From an uncultured Bacteroidota bacterium (lineage in GTDB: Bacteria; Bacteroidota; Bacteroidia; UKL13-3), in assembly GCA_903927505.1 (NCBI GenBank), contig CAIYNF010000036.1:1-46890 (forward strand): a DNA stretch of 46,890 nt, read 5' to 3'. A model generated the notes under the pieces. It was not told the origin of the DNA, searched no databases, and worked only from the letters and a program-made list of their open reading frames with translations. The stretch's first letter is position 1. Each line of letters opens with the position of its first letter. Both the position numbers and the translations under genes were made by a program. This document shows, piece by piece, positions 34,033 through 43,900 of this stretch.

Positions 34033-34040
34033 CAAATATA
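34033..34040 (-). promoter_or_regulatory. Promoter -7 box of the yebC-type gene
   Basis: TATATTTG on the minus strand, exact match to TAnnTTTG; the upstream box is weak (CTTT at 34060-34063). Confidence 0.55.
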
Positions 34041-34108
34041 GCTTCCTTTGGCTAAGTAAAAAGTGCGAAATGCTGTGATTTTTCATTTCTTTCTCGAAAT
34101 TGCAGCAC

Positions 34109-34900
34109 ATGAGCGAGGCAAGCGGAATAAATATAACAGACCAAATGGGTAGGCAAATAAGCTTGCCTTCTTACCCCAAACGTATCATTTCTTTGGTGCC
34201 ATCCCAAACAGAATTCCTTTATGATTTAGGCCTAACAGAGGAGGTGGTGGGGCAAACACTATTTTGTGTTCATCCTGCCAATATGCATGCCATTAAGCCA
34301 CGAATAGGAGGAACTAAAACTTTGCAATTAGATAAAATTAGGGCGCTCAAACCAGATTTAATCATTGCCAATAAGGAAGAAAATACACAAGGTCAAATAG
34401 AGGAGTTGATGTGCGATTTTCCTGTTTATATAAGTGATATTTCCACATTAGAAGATGCCCTTCAAATGATGGAACAAATTGGTAAATTAGTTGGCAAATC
34501 GGAGCAGGCCAGTCAAATTAGCACAAATATTAAAAGGACCTTTTCGGCTTTGGTTCGAACCGAAACCGCTGAAAAATGCTTGTATTTAATTTGGCGTAAA
34601 CCATATATGGCCGCTGGTTCTGAAACATTTATTGGAAATATTTTACAGCAAATTGGGTTTGAAAATAGTGTGAAAGGAAGGTATCCCATAATGACTGATG
34701 CTGAGATGATGGCCCAAAATCCCAGCCATATTTTCCTGTCTTCTGAACCTTATCCATTTAAAGACAGCCATATACAAGAATTACAAGTACTTTGTCCAAA
34801 GGCACAAATTAGCCTGGTAGATGGAGAAATGTTTAGCTGGTATGGCAGCAGATTAGTTCATGCTGCAGCCTATTTTAAGTCTTTTGTAGGCAATAAGTAG
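34109..34900 (+). CDS. BtuF-like periplasmic-binding-fold protein without signal peptide
   Basis: 263 aa from ATG 34109 (an upstream in-frame TTG at 34100 is less likely). It has the helical-backbone substrate-binding fold of B12/iron-siderophore receptors: KRIISLVPSQTEFLYDLGL, GGTKTLQLDKIRALKPDLIIANKEEN and FIGNILQQIGFENSV. No signal peptide or lipobox is present, and no permease or ATPase gene is adjacent. It may act in the cytoplasm or periplasm by another route; the ligand is unknown. Confidence 0.85.
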   Translation: MSEASGINITDQMGRQISLPSYPKRIISLVPSQTEFLYDLGLTEEVVGQTLFCVHPANMHAIKPRIGGTKTLQLDKIRALKPDLIIANKEENTQGQIEELMCDFPVYISDISTLEDALQMMEQIGKLVGKSEQASQISTNIKRTFSALVRTETAEKCLYLIWRKPYMAAGSETFIGNILQQIGFENSVKGRYPIMTDAEMMAQNPSHIFLSSEPYPFKDSHIQELQVLCPKAQISLVDGEMFSWYGSRLVHAAAYFKSFVGNK

Positions 34901-34994
34901 TCTAAATCCGACAATTTATCCTCAAAAAACAATTTTTTTGTGGATAGCCTTTCTGCAATTTTCAATAGTTTTGCTTGCTAGTGTTTAGGAAAGC

Positions 34995-37676
34995 ATGGAA
35001 GAGAATACAAATGATAATATCCCTGAAAATCAGGAACCGGTAGCCCCGCAAGAATACCACGTTACGGCCGTAAATGGCTTGTACGAAAATTGGTTTTTGG
35101 ACTACGCCTCCTATGTTATTTTAGAAAGGGCGGTGCCAGCCATTGAAGATGGTTTGAAACCGGTGCAAAGAAGAATCCTCCATTCTATGAAGGAAATGGA
35201 TGATGGCAGGTTTAATAAAGTGGCCAATGTAATTGGTCAAACCATGCAATACCATCCCCATGGAGATGCCGCCATTGGCGATGCCATGGTTAATTTAGGT
35301 CAGAAAGATTTATTGATAGAAACCCAAGGAAACTGGGGAGATATAAGAACTGGCGACTCTGCCGCAGCCCCTCGTTATATTGAAGCGCGTTTGTCGAAAT
35401 TTGCATTGGAAGTGGCCTTTAACAAGCAAACAACCCAATGGCAAAATTCTTATGATGGCAGAAAAAAGGAGCCAATTGCCTTGCCAATGAAATTCCCTTT
35501 GCTCCTTGCACAAGGGGTGGAAGGTATTGCAGTAGGTTTGGCTACCAAGGTAATGCCACATAATTTTTGTGAACTAATTTTAGCGAGTATTGACCATTTA
35601 AAAGGAAGGCGTTTTGAACTTTTTCCTGATTTTCCAAATGGCGGATTGGTAGATGTTGCCAATTATAACCAAGGAAAAAAAGGCGGTAAAATTAGAGTTA
35701 GGGCAAGAATTGAGGAGTTTGATAAGAAAACATTATTTGTTAAGGATGTTCCTTATGGCGTTACAACTATTCAATTGATAGATTCAATAATCAAAGCCAA
35801 TGATTCTGGAAAAATTAAAATTAAAAAGGTAATTGATAATACCGCCAAGGATGTAGAAATTGAAATTCAATTGGCACCAGGTGTTTCACCAGATAAAACC
35901 ATTGATGCACTATACGCATTTACAGATTGTGAGGTAAGTATTTCGCCTAACGCCTGTGTAATTGTTCAAGATAAGCCAGTATTTATAGGTGTTGAGGAGC
36001 TTTTAAAAATTTCAACAGAAAACACAAAAGACTTATTGCGCCAAGAATTAGAAATAAAAAAAGGCGAATTAGAAGAACAATGGCATTACAGTAGTTTAGA
36101 GAAAATTTTTATTGAGAAAAGAATATACCGCGATATTGAAGAATGCGAAAGCTTTGAAGATGTAATTGATACCATCTGGAAAGGCATGAACAAATACAAG
36201 AAGCAATTCCGCAGAGAACTTACAGAGAACGATATCTTGCGCTTAACAGAAATTAAAATTAAGCGCATCTCTAAATACGATTCCTTTAAGGCCGATGATA
36301 TCATGAAAGGCATTGAGGCCTTGTTGGAGCAAGTAAATTTTGATATTGAAAACTTGAAAGCCTATGCCATTAAATATTTTGAAACACTGTTAAAAAAATA
36401 TAGTAAAGGCAGGGAACGAAAAACAGAAATTCGCACCTTTGATAATATTGATTCTAAAACCGTAGCCATTGCAAACCAGAAATTATATGTAAATAAAGCG
36501 GAAGGCTTTGTTGGAACTGGTCTTAAGAAAGATGAATACGTGTGCGATTGCAGTGATATGGATGATATCATAGTGTTCCGTAAAGATGGTAAAATGACGG
36601 TTTGCAAAGTGCAAGAAAAAGCCTTTGTGGGCAAGGATATTATCCATATAGATGTGTTCCGCAAAAATGATGAACGCAAAATATATAACCTCATTTATTT
36701 AGATGGTAAAACAAAAATTAGTTATGCCAAACGTTTTCCAGTTACCGGTATAACGCGTGACAAAGAATATGATTTAACGCAAGGAACAGCAGGTTCTCGT
36801 ATTCTTTACTTTACGGCAAACCCCTCTGGTGAAGCAGAAGTGGTAAGTATCACCTTAAGTCCACTTAGCCATGCACGTAAATTAAGTTTCGATTTTGATT
36901 TTACAGAATTGGCAATCAAAGGAAGAGGTGTTCAAGGAAATATATTGAGCAAATATTTGGTGAAAGGAATCAAGTTAAAATCAAAAGGTGTTTCCACTTT
37001 AGGTGGCTTAAACCTTTGGTACGACGATGCCATTGGTCGCATCAATACCAATGAACATGGTAGTTTCCTTGGAAATTTCTTGGGCAATGATTTAATCCTA
37101 TCGCTCTTTAAAGATGGAAATTATGAACTCACCAATTTTGATGTGAGCAACCATTACGAATATGAGCAACTTTTACATATCTGCAAATTAAAACCTGAGC
37201 GTCCAATCACCATTGTATATTTTGATGCCAAATCGAAACAATACAATATCAAACGTTTTGTCATTGAAACCTTAACAATTGGTAAGAAGTTTAGTTGCAT
37301 ACCAGAAGAAAAAGGAAACTATATTTTATTAGCAACTGATTATAAAAATCCAACTGTTATTTTAACTTCAGGCAAGGGTAAAACTTTAGCCGAAAGTCAA
37401 ATTAATCTGGCCGAATATATAGATGTGAAAGGTTGGAAAGCCATTGGAAATAAGTTTGCAGGCGCAGATTTAAGTAAATTGGAATTACTTCCTCCAGATC
37501 CGCAAGATGAAATGGAAGAACAAATTCAAGAAGAGGAAGAAACCCTTGTGAACGAAGATTTGTTTACGGCCGAACAAGACAAAATTAAAAAGTTATTGGA
37601 AGATGAGCCTGAAACAGATGAGGTAAAAAAGCCGAAAGGACCTAAGCAAGATCCAGAACAACCCAAACTTTTTTAA
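34995..37676 (+). CDS. parC: Topoisomerase IV subunit A
   Basis: 893 aa. Cuts and passes DNA to unlink daughter chromosomes, with ParE. N-terminal YASYVILERAVPAIEDGLKP and YHPHGDAAIGDAM are typical; AAPRYIEARLS carries the catalytic Tyr128. A C-terminal beta-pinwheel region (about 520-820) and an acidic, Lys-rich tail (about 830-893) follow. The N-terminus is of the Bacteroidota ParC type rather than GyrA. A TAGTTTTG box (34966-34973) precedes it. ParE is not in the window. Confidence 0.9.
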   Translation: MEENTNDNIPENQEPVAPQEYHVTAVNGLYENWFLDYASYVILERAVPAIEDGLKPVQRRILHSMKEMDDGRFNKVANVIGQTMQYHPHGDAAIGDAMVNLGQKDLLIETQGNWGDIRTGDSAAAPRYIEARLSKFALEVAFNKQTTQWQNSYDGRKKEPIALPMKFPLLLAQGVEGIAVGLATKVMPHNFCELILASIDHLKGRRFELFPDFPNGGLVDVANYNQGKKGGKIRVRARIEEFDKKTLFVKDVPYGVTTIQLIDSIIKANDSGKIKIKKVIDNTAKDVEIEIQLAPGVSPDKTIDALYAFTDCEVSISPNACVIVQDKPVFIGVEELLKISTENTKDLLRQELEIKKGELEEQWHYSSLEKIFIEKRIYRDIEECESFEDVIDTIWKGMNKYKKQFRRELTENDILRLTEIKIKRISKYDSFKADDIMKGIEALLEQVNFDIENLKAYAIKYFETLLKKYSKGRERKTEIRTFDNIDSKTVAIANQKLYVNKAEGFVGTGLKKDEYVCDCSDMDDIIVFRKDGKMTVCKVQEKAFVGKDIIHIDVFRKNDERKIYNLIYLDGKTKISYAKRFPVTGITRDKEYDLTQGTAGSRILYFTANPSGEAEVVSITLSPLSHARKLSFDFDFTELAIKGRGVQGNILSKYLVKGIKLKSKGVSTLGGLNLWYDDAIGRINTNEHGSFLGNFLGNDLILSLFKDGNYELTNFDVSNHYEYEQLLHICKLKPERPITIVYFDAKSKQYNIKRFVIETLTIGKKFSCIPEEKGNYILLATDYKNPTVILTSGKGKTLAESQINLAEYIDVKGWKAIGNKFAGADLSKLELLPPDPQDEMEEQIQEEEETLVNEDLFTAEQDKIKKLLEDEPETDEVKKPKGPKQDPEQPKLF

Positions 37677-37708
37677 AAAGTAGCGTTTTTTTATATCCCT
37701 TGCTTGCC

Positions 37709-37716
37709 TATCTTTG
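37709..37716 (+). promoter_or_regulatory. Promoter -7 box of rnpB
   Basis: TATCTTTG, matching TAnnTTTG, about 7-10 bp before the expected RNase P RNA 5' end; the -33 region is a T-run (37686-37692). Confidence 0.6.
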
Positions 37717-37722
37717 CCCAGC

Positions 37723-38068
37723 AAAACAGACTATCGCTGTGCCTTAGGGCAGAGAGGAAAGTCCGGGCAACTTAAGCAGCATGCTTCCTAACGGGAAGGG
37801 TTTCTGTTGTAATAACAGAAATACAGATAGTGCCACAGAGAACAAACTACCTTAACCTCGGTTAGGGAAAAGGTGAAAAGGCGGGGTAAGAGCCCACCGG
37901 GTGTTTAGTGATAAACATTGCATGGTAAACCTGATGCGTTGCAAGGCCAAATAGGCAGGAAATAAAAGGGTGTTCGCTTAGCACCAACAGCCTTAGGTTG
38001 TTTTTCCTGCGGGTAGGCTGCTACATCCATTTAGCAATAAATGGAGCAGATAAATGATAGTCGTTGTA
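37723..38068 (+). ncRNA. rnpB: RNase P RNA
   Basis: About 346 nt. Diagnostic conserved pieces in order: GAGGAAAGTCCGGGC (CR-I), GTGCCACAGAGA, GGTGAAAAGGCGGGGTAAGAGC (CR-II/III region), CACCGG, and the 3' GCAGATAAATGATAGTC. The 5' GACTATC pairs with the 3' GATAGTC to form P1. It is the catalytic RNA that trims tRNA 5' leaders. Ends are approximate (within about 5 nt). An apparent reading frame that runs back into its 3' end from the next gene is not coding. Confidence 0.95.
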
Positions 38069-38122
38069 ATTTGCCAAAAGCATTTTGCAATACAGAACCC
38101 GGCTTATAGTTTTGCTAAAGAT

Positions 38123-38143
38123 AAAGGGGCTTCGGCCCCTTTT
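38123..38143 (+). terminator. Terminator after rnpB
   Basis: Stem AAAGGGGC / GCCCCTTT closed by a TTCG tetraloop (38123-38130, 38131-38134, 38135-38142) and a short T-run, about 55 bp past the RNA 3' end. Confidence 0.8.
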
Positions 38144-38173
38144 CCAATTTTAAAACCTATTTATAATTATAAC

Positions 38174-38518
38174 ATGTTGCCCTTAAATGATCTTTCTCAA
38201 CTTGCAGCAATTGATGCTTTGTCGAACCAAAAGCCTGTAATCATTTTTAAACACAGCACCCGCTGCAGCATTAGTTCTACTGCACTTAATAGGTTTGAAA
38301 GGGCATACGCCAACCAAAACAAAGAAGAATTGCCTGTTTATTATTTGGATTTATTAAACTACAGACCAATTTCAAACGAAATTGCCGTGCATTATCAAAT
38401 AGAACACCAATCGCCGCAAACGCTATTAATTCACCAAGGTAAATGTGTGCATACTGCTTCCCATATTGAAATAAATTTAGCAGAGATAATTGTGGTTATT
38501 AAAAGTTTAAAGCAGTAG
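38174..38518 (+). CDS. ytxJ: YtxJ-like bacillithiol-system protein
   Basis: 114 aa from ATG 38174, chosen because the in-frame stretch upstream (to 38054) overlaps rnpB and its terminator. Thioredoxin-like, with one cysteine in KHSTRCSISSTAL (TRCxxS), then YYLDLLNYRPISNEIA and HQSPQTLLIHQGK. This is the YtxJ/DUF2847 family, predicted monothiol redox proteins of the bacillithiol system. Confidence 0.88.
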   Translation: MLPLNDLSQLAAIDALSNQKPVIIFKHSTRCSISSTALNRFERAYANQNKEELPVYYLDLLNYRPISNEIAVHYQIEHQSPQTLLIHQGKCVHTASHIEINLAEIIVVIKSLKQ

Positions 38519-38559
38519 TTTTATTTAAGGCAATTGTTGCTTAACTTGCTAAAACCTTC

Positions 38560-40533
38560 ATGCAAAAAAATAAATTAAGATTAGTCCTTTTTGTTTTTTG
38601 TTGCCACCAATTAATTTTTGGGCAATTGGTTTTTGCTCAAAAAGAATCAGGGAAAGGGAACTTAGCAGTTTTTAGTTTTTATAATTTACCCGTTTTAACG
38701 CATAAGATTTGTGCCAATAAAACAGGCGAGGATGAAAAGGTGCGTGCCATTTATAATTGGATAACATACCATATTAAATACGATACCAAACGTTTTAGTA
38801 AATCAGACAACAATCGCTTTGGAAACAAAAAGACCTTGTTTAGAAGCAAAGCACTGTGTGACGAATATGCCAATTTGTTTGAAGCCATGTGCTTGGCCGA
38901 ATCCATTAAATGTTTTACTGTAGATGGTTACTTAAAAGGTTACGATTACGAACCCGATGATTCATTATATACAGCTAACCATGCATGGAATATGGTTAAA
39001 ATAGATGAACAATGGCATTTGGTAGACCTTACCCTAAGTGCAGGTTATTTGGTTTGGGTGCCCAAATTCAAAGAATACTTTAATCCATTATTCTTTCAAC
39101 CAAGAACCCGCTCTCGTTTGCAATTTGTATTTAAAAGAGATACTAGTTTTTTTAAAGCCGATCCAAGTGGTTTTATTACCAGTCATTTGCCCAATATTGC
39201 CGCATTTCAAAATATTGAAACACCGATAGACATATACCGTTTTCAGACAGATTCTTCAAAAAAAATGGAGAAGGTATTTCCAATTACAGGCTTTAATGGT
39301 GCTGCTGAAAATTGGTTCGGCGCAACCGTAAATGAAAAGCTTTTTTGGCATGCAGATTCAACTGTTAGTTTTAATTTTAAAAATCAAATGGCGCGTGCCT
39401 TTGATTTGAGCAATGCGGCTTTTCAAACTTTATTAGATGCTGGTTACGATCCTAAAAAGAAAGTATTTCCAAGTAATTTGACAGAACTACAAAAGGCAGA
39501 TCAATTGTATTTCCAAAGCAATGAAAGCATTGTATTGGCTCGTGCCCTGGTGCACGAAGAATTGCAAAAGCGAAAATATAAAAACCAATATAGAAACAAG
39601 CTGGCCATGCAAACGATAAAGCCAGTGCTAAATTTAAATAAAAAGACATTGGCTTTTTCTAAGAAAATTCCTATTCGCAACAAGCGGAAAATAAGTAATT
39701 ATTCCAAACTAAAAGAAAACTTAAGCATTCAAAAACAACAATTACAAAGCCGCTCTGTTGCGCTTTTGAAAGTGGAGGAGGATAGTTTGGAAGAATGGTT
39801 TTTAAATAAGTCTATTTACAATAAACAACAAATAAAAATACTTGCAGATTCATTATTGATTTTCGGAAGGCAAATAGATCAAAACTTAATTTTAATGCAT
39901 GACACCTTGCTACCTTCATTAAATAAGAGAATTTTGGATGTAATTTTATATGAAAAAATACTAATTGCGCTTACCCAGTTTTCTAATGTTCAAAGAATAA
40001 ATCACCAAGATAATTTTGATGTTGGTTTAGATGCTGCTCAATATCTTCGCATTCTTACCAATGATTCATTGCGTTCTGCTATGAATGAGCGGAATTTAAA
40101 TATGCGTGAATTGTATAGGCTTGAGTCAAATAACCGCGAATTAATTGGCTTGATGAAGCAGTTTTTTCAAGCATTGAAACAACTGGTGGATGAAAATGCA
40201 GGTATTGGCATCAGTAACCAGAGCGTATACCAAGCGGAATTAATTTATCTTCTTCATTATTTCGACCTCCTTGCCGAAAGTCATACGCACATTCAAAACT
40301 ATTTAGGTAATGAAATAAATTGGGCATTGCCAATGATTCAACTTACAAGGAAACATGCAAAATTGTTGGAAAAAGAATTGATTTTTGAGGAGGTTCGAAG
40401 GGAAATTAGACAAGAACTTTTTATGAATAAAGCTACACGCAATAAGAAATTATTGGAAGATTTAAAAAGTTCAAATAGGAAAAGTAAAATAGTATTAAAA
40501 GCTCAAATTAAGCGATTAAGTAAAGTTAAATAG
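38560..40533 (+). CDS. Secreted transglutaminase-like protein
   Basis: 657 aa with a signal peptide (about 1-27, ends VFAQ). A transglutaminase-like core (about 45-165) shows the triad C100 (SKALCDEYANLFEAM), H141 (NHAWNMV) and D156 (HLVDLTLS). The remaining 490 residues are helical, basic and unrecognised (KRKISNYSKLKENLSIQKQQ), perhaps a peptidoglycan- or partner-binding region. Such domains act as cysteine proteases or acyltransferases; the substrate is unknown. Confidence 0.8.
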   Translation: MQKNKLRLVLFVFCCHQLIFGQLVFAQKESGKGNLAVFSFYNLPVLTHKICANKTGEDEKVRAIYNWITYHIKYDTKRFSKSDNNRFGNKKTLFRSKALCDEYANLFEAMCLAESIKCFTVDGYLKGYDYEPDDSLYTANHAWNMVKIDEQWHLVDLTLSAGYLVWVPKFKEYFNPLFFQPRTRSRLQFVFKRDTSFFKADPSGFITSHLPNIAAFQNIETPIDIYRFQTDSSKKMEKVFPITGFNGAAENWFGATVNEKLFWHADSTVSFNFKNQMARAFDLSNAAFQTLLDAGYDPKKKVFPSNLTELQKADQLYFQSNESIVLARALVHEELQKRKYKNQYRNKLAMQTIKPVLNLNKKTLAFSKKIPIRNKRKISNYSKLKENLSIQKQQLQSRSVALLKVEEDSLEEWFLNKSIYNKQQIKILADSLLIFGRQIDQNLILMHDTLLPSLNKRILDVILYEKILIALTQFSNVQRINHQDNFDVGLDAAQYLRILTNDSLRSAMNERNLNMRELYRLESNNRELIGLMKQFFQALKQLVDENAGIGISNQSVYQAELIYLLHYFDLLAESHTHIQNYLGNEINWALPMIQLTRKHAKLLEKELIFEEVRREIRQELFMNKATRNKKLLEDLKSSNRKSKIVLKAQIKRLSKVK

Positions 40534-40653
40534 CATTTCGGTACTCATTTCTATACACTTTCCTTGGTGTTTTGGGCTAATCCACCTAAGGTGTTTATTT
40601 TAAAAATATTTCCATTATTAAAATACTTGGATATTTGTATACGTTCATACATT

Positions 40654-43146
40654 ATGCCAAAGGGATTAAAAATATTTTTGATCACATTGTTGATCATCTT
40701 CACATTATTGGGTAGCATTTTTATATATGCCTACCAAAATATTGATGCATTGAAAAAATATGCGTTGCAAGAAGTAAACCAAATACTAAAAGCAGCGTTA
40801 ACTGCCCAAAGTATTGATGTAACTTTTATCAATACCTTTCCAAAAGTGAGTTTAGCCCTCAATGAGGTGCGTTTGGAAGACCCCATGCACAAAGGGAAAT
40901 ACGTGCTTCAAGCCCAACATTTGTTTTTGGGTTTTGATTTGTACGACGTCATCAATAGCAGGTATACTATTCAATTGCTCGATTTAGACAGTGGCGAAAT
41001 TTTTCTTTTTACCGATAAAAAAGGGAATACAAATTTTGATGTACTAAAAGACAATGAGCCTAATCCCAAAAAGAAAAAGGCCTTTTCTTTTAAGCTCAAT
41101 AAATTAGAACTAAACCGCATGAAAGTGCAATGGATTGATGAAAGTTCTGATTTTAAAATTGATACATACATTGAAGAATCAATGCTTTCGGGCAGTTTTA
41201 ATGAAAAGAAATTTATAATGGACTTAGCCCTAAAAGGGAACTCAAAAGAAGTGCAATCTGGTGAAATGCGTTTCTTTAAAGATAAAAATATTGCCATTAA
41301 ATCTAGTATTGCGGTCGACCAAGAGAAAAATAAATTTCAATTGCAAAATGCGGAAGTGGGAATCAATCAACTTGTTTTGGCTATTAATGGTTTTATTGAA
41401 AACAATAAAAATGAAACCAATTACCAATTAAGTTTCAAAGGAAATAAAATAAGTATTCAAGATTTACTTTCAACCTTGCCTTTTCAATTTCCTGCGGCCA
41501 TCAATGCTTATCAGAGTAGCGGTAAAGTTTATTTTGAGGGGTCCTTCAATGGCAAGCAGACTGCCCAAACCATGCCACAATTGAAACTGCAATTTGGAAT
41601 AGAACAAGGTGCTTTAATTGAACCGGATTCTAAAATGAAATTAGAGCAAATTCAATTGCAAGGAAGTTTTGATAATGGAATTCATGGAGCTTTAAAAGAT
41701 GCGCAAATTAGTATCTCCAATATGCAAGCACAATTGGCAGGCTCTCAATTAAAAGCCAATTTGTTAGTTCAAAATTTGGAGAGTCCTTTACTCACATTAG
41801 AATTAAATGGGGATGTCGATTTAAAAACCTTACATACCTTTTTCAAATTTTCTGATATCAGCGAAATTGACGGGAATATTCTCTTTACGCTTAATTTAAA
41901 AGGAGAAAAACATGGTGCCAATTGGAATTGGGAGAGCCCCATGAATAAAGGGATTTTTGAACTAAACTTAAATAAAATAAAAATCAATTATTTAAGTAAA
42001 GTTATAGAAAATGCTAAAATCAAAGCTGAACTAAATAACAATCAATTGCAATTGGCGCAGGCAGATTTCACGATTGGTAAATCCGATTTTCACCTTCAAG
42101 GGAAATTGCCTGGCTTTATGGATTTTCTATTTCAAAAAAATGCCCAGTTAAGCGGCGAAATTCAAAATAAATCTCTCAATTTAGATGTGAATGATCTTCT
42201 AATTTATGATTCTTCAGATCCAAGGGAAACCAATGAGAAACCTTTGATTTACCAATTGGGTTTATCGGTTCGAGCCGAAAAGTTTAATTATGATGCTTTT
42301 ACCGCTACCAATTTTTTTACAGAAATGCAGCTTAAGAATGATTATATAGGGTTCAATAATTTAAATTTTCTAAGCTGTGGTGGTAGTTTTAGCGGAAATG
42401 CCGAATGGGTATACCAAAATAAAAATTACCTGCTAAAAAGCGCCAATACTGCCAAGGGGATTAACATTAACACACTTTTTACGCAATTCAATAATTTTGG
42501 TCAAACAGAATTTACTGCCAAAAACCTATTTGGAATGTTAAGCGCCAATACTGATTTATTGCTTGTTTGGGACGATAAATTCAATTTGATTCCTGAAAAA
42601 ATGCTAGTGCTTACTGATATGACCATTAAAAATGGAGAATTGTTGAATTACGAGCCACTCAATTCCCTTTCTAAATTTGTGGATGTAAACGACCTTAAAA
42701 ACTTAAAATTTTCTGAGCTTAAAAACACACTCACCATCAAGAATAAGGTGCTATATGTTCCTAGTATGGACATTCATAATAATGCATTAAACCTTAATCT
42801 TTCAGGAACACATACCTTTGATAATGTTTTAGATTATAAAATTAAACTATCTCTTTCTGAATTATTAAGCAAAAAACGCAAATCGCAAAACAATGAATTT
42901 GGTGAAGAGGATTTGAAAACCAGAGGCATTAATTTGTTTTTGAGTATAAAAGGGCCAATCAATGATTTAAAGTTTCAGTTCGATCGCAAAGGTGCTAAGG
43001 CGCAATTGAAGGAGGACGCCAAGCAGGAAAAGGAAGCCATAAAAGAAATATTAAAACAAGAGTTTGGAATAAAAAAAGATTCTACTCTTAAGAAAATTGA
43101 AAAGAAAAATGACAACAACGATGAATTGGAGTTTGAAGCAAATTAG
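40654..43146 (+). CDS. AsmA-like inner-membrane-anchored protein
   Basis: 830 aa from ATG 40654, chosen because it gives MPKGLKIFLITLLIIFTLLGS, a clean N-terminal TM (the frame is open to 40564 but that part looks non-coding). The long periplasmic body is made of beta strands (FPKVSLALNEVRLEDP, IELNKIKINYLS-like repeats), as in AsmA/TamB-type lipid-transfer or envelope-maintenance proteins. A C-terminal FDNVLDYKIKLSLSELLSKK and IKGPINDLKFQFD are typical of AsmA_2. Charged tail. Confidence 0.85.
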   Translation: MPKGLKIFLITLLIIFTLLGSIFIYAYQNIDALKKYALQEVNQILKAALTAQSIDVTFINTFPKVSLALNEVRLEDPMHKGKYVLQAQHLFLGFDLYDVINSRYTIQLLDLDSGEIFLFTDKKGNTNFDVLKDNEPNPKKKKAFSFKLNKLELNRMKVQWIDESSDFKIDTYIEESMLSGSFNEKKFIMDLALKGNSKEVQSGEMRFFKDKNIAIKSSIAVDQEKNKFQLQNAEVGINQLVLAINGFIENNKNETNYQLSFKGNKISIQDLLSTLPFQFPAAINAYQSSGKVYFEGSFNGKQTAQTMPQLKLQFGIEQGALIEPDSKMKLEQIQLQGSFDNGIHGALKDAQISISNMQAQLAGSQLKANLLVQNLESPLLTLELNGDVDLKTLHTFFKFSDISEIDGNILFTLNLKGEKHGANWNWESPMNKGIFELNLNKIKINYLSKVIENAKIKAELNNNQLQLAQADFTIGKSDFHLQGKLPGFMDFLFQKNAQLSGEIQNKSLNLDVNDLLIYDSSDPRETNEKPLIYQLGLSVRAEKFNYDAFTATNFFTEMQLKNDYIGFNNLNFLSCGGSFSGNAEWVYQNKNYLLKSANTAKGININTLFTQFNNFGQTEFTAKNLFGMLSANTDLLLVWDDKFNLIPEKMLVLTDMTIKNGELLNYEPLNSLSKFVDVNDLKNLKFSELKNTLTIKNKVLYVPSMDIHNNALNLNLSGTHTFDNVLDYKIKLSLSELLSKKRKSQNNEFGEEDLKTRGINLFLSIKGPINDLKFQFDRKGAKAQLKEDAKQEKEAIKEILKQEFGIKKDSTLKKIEKKNDNNDELEFEAN

Positions 43147-43900
43147 GATTATTTGCTTGCTCATTGTATTTGCTATCGTATCTGCGAACGCTTTATTTGC
43201 GCAAAGCAAAGATAAATTTGAATTTGGTGCCAGTGTCTCGCTTGGAACAGGTGGCGCTATTTTAACCTCAGAAGCCTACAAGCAATATACCGATACTATG
43301 AAATGTTCTAATGGGATGCATTTGAATAAAGGTGTAAATATTTGGTTTGATGTTTTGCTATCTAAAAAAACCGATTTGCAAATGGGTTTAGGCTTTCAAC
43401 AAATAGGTTTTGCCCGAACCCAAACCGGATTGACTTTTAAAAATTATACCTACCCAGGTATTGGAACTGGTAGAATTGAAGACCTTTCAAATACCGTAAA
43501 AGAAATTACCTACAATTACCGTTTCTCTTACCTGCAATTTCCTTTAATCCTTAATACCAATATTGGCCGATCAGGTAATTTTAAATGGATTTCACATTTT
43601 TCTGTTGGCATTACGCCTCAAATTTTAATGAAACACCAATTGGTAGCCATTTGCAATCCTGGATTTTCAATTGAAGGAAAGAGTCAATTTAAACTTGATT
43701 CTTCAGGATTTGATGGGAGAATTTTATCGCTAAGCATACATGCAGGATTTAATTTTGAATACCGTGCTGCTAAAAATAAAATCTATTTCTTTCAACCAAT
43801 GGTGGGTTTTTACCCTTTATCGGTAAGTAAAACAAGTAATGCGGCCTATCCAATTTTTGCAGGAATAAATGTGGGTGTATTGCTTTCTAATTTCGAATAA
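43121..43900 (+). CDS. Outer-membrane beta-barrel protein (PorT-like)
   Basis: 259 aa from ATG 43121, taken as start because it yields MNWSLKQIRIICLLIVFAIV, a signal peptide ending ALFAQ; an earlier in-frame ATG at 43097 would add only charged residues. The mature protein has alternating strands with aromatic ends (FGASVSLGTGGAI, DLQMGLGFQQIGFAR, FSYLQFPLILNTNIG), the pattern of small porin-family barrels. Overlaps the AsmA gene by 26 bp and touches the Nudix start. Confidence 0.8.
   Translation: MNWSLKQIRIICLLIVFAIVSANALFAQSKDKFEFGASVSLGTGGAILTSEAYKQYTDTMKCSNGMHLNKGVNIWFDVLLSKKTDLQMGLGFQQIGFARTQTGLTFKNYTYPGIGTGRIEDLSNTVKEITYNYRFSYLQFPLILNTNIGRSGNFKWISHFSVGITPQILMKHQLVAICNPGFSIEGKSQFKLDSSGFDGRILSLSIHAGFNFEYRAAKNKIYFFQPMVGFYPLSVSKTSNAAYPIFAGINVGVLLSNFE

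Noticed and set aside
38054-38173. N-terminal extension of the YtxJ-like protein
   Set aside because: It overlaps the RNase P RNA 3' end and its terminator; homologous sequence begins at the ATG at 38174.
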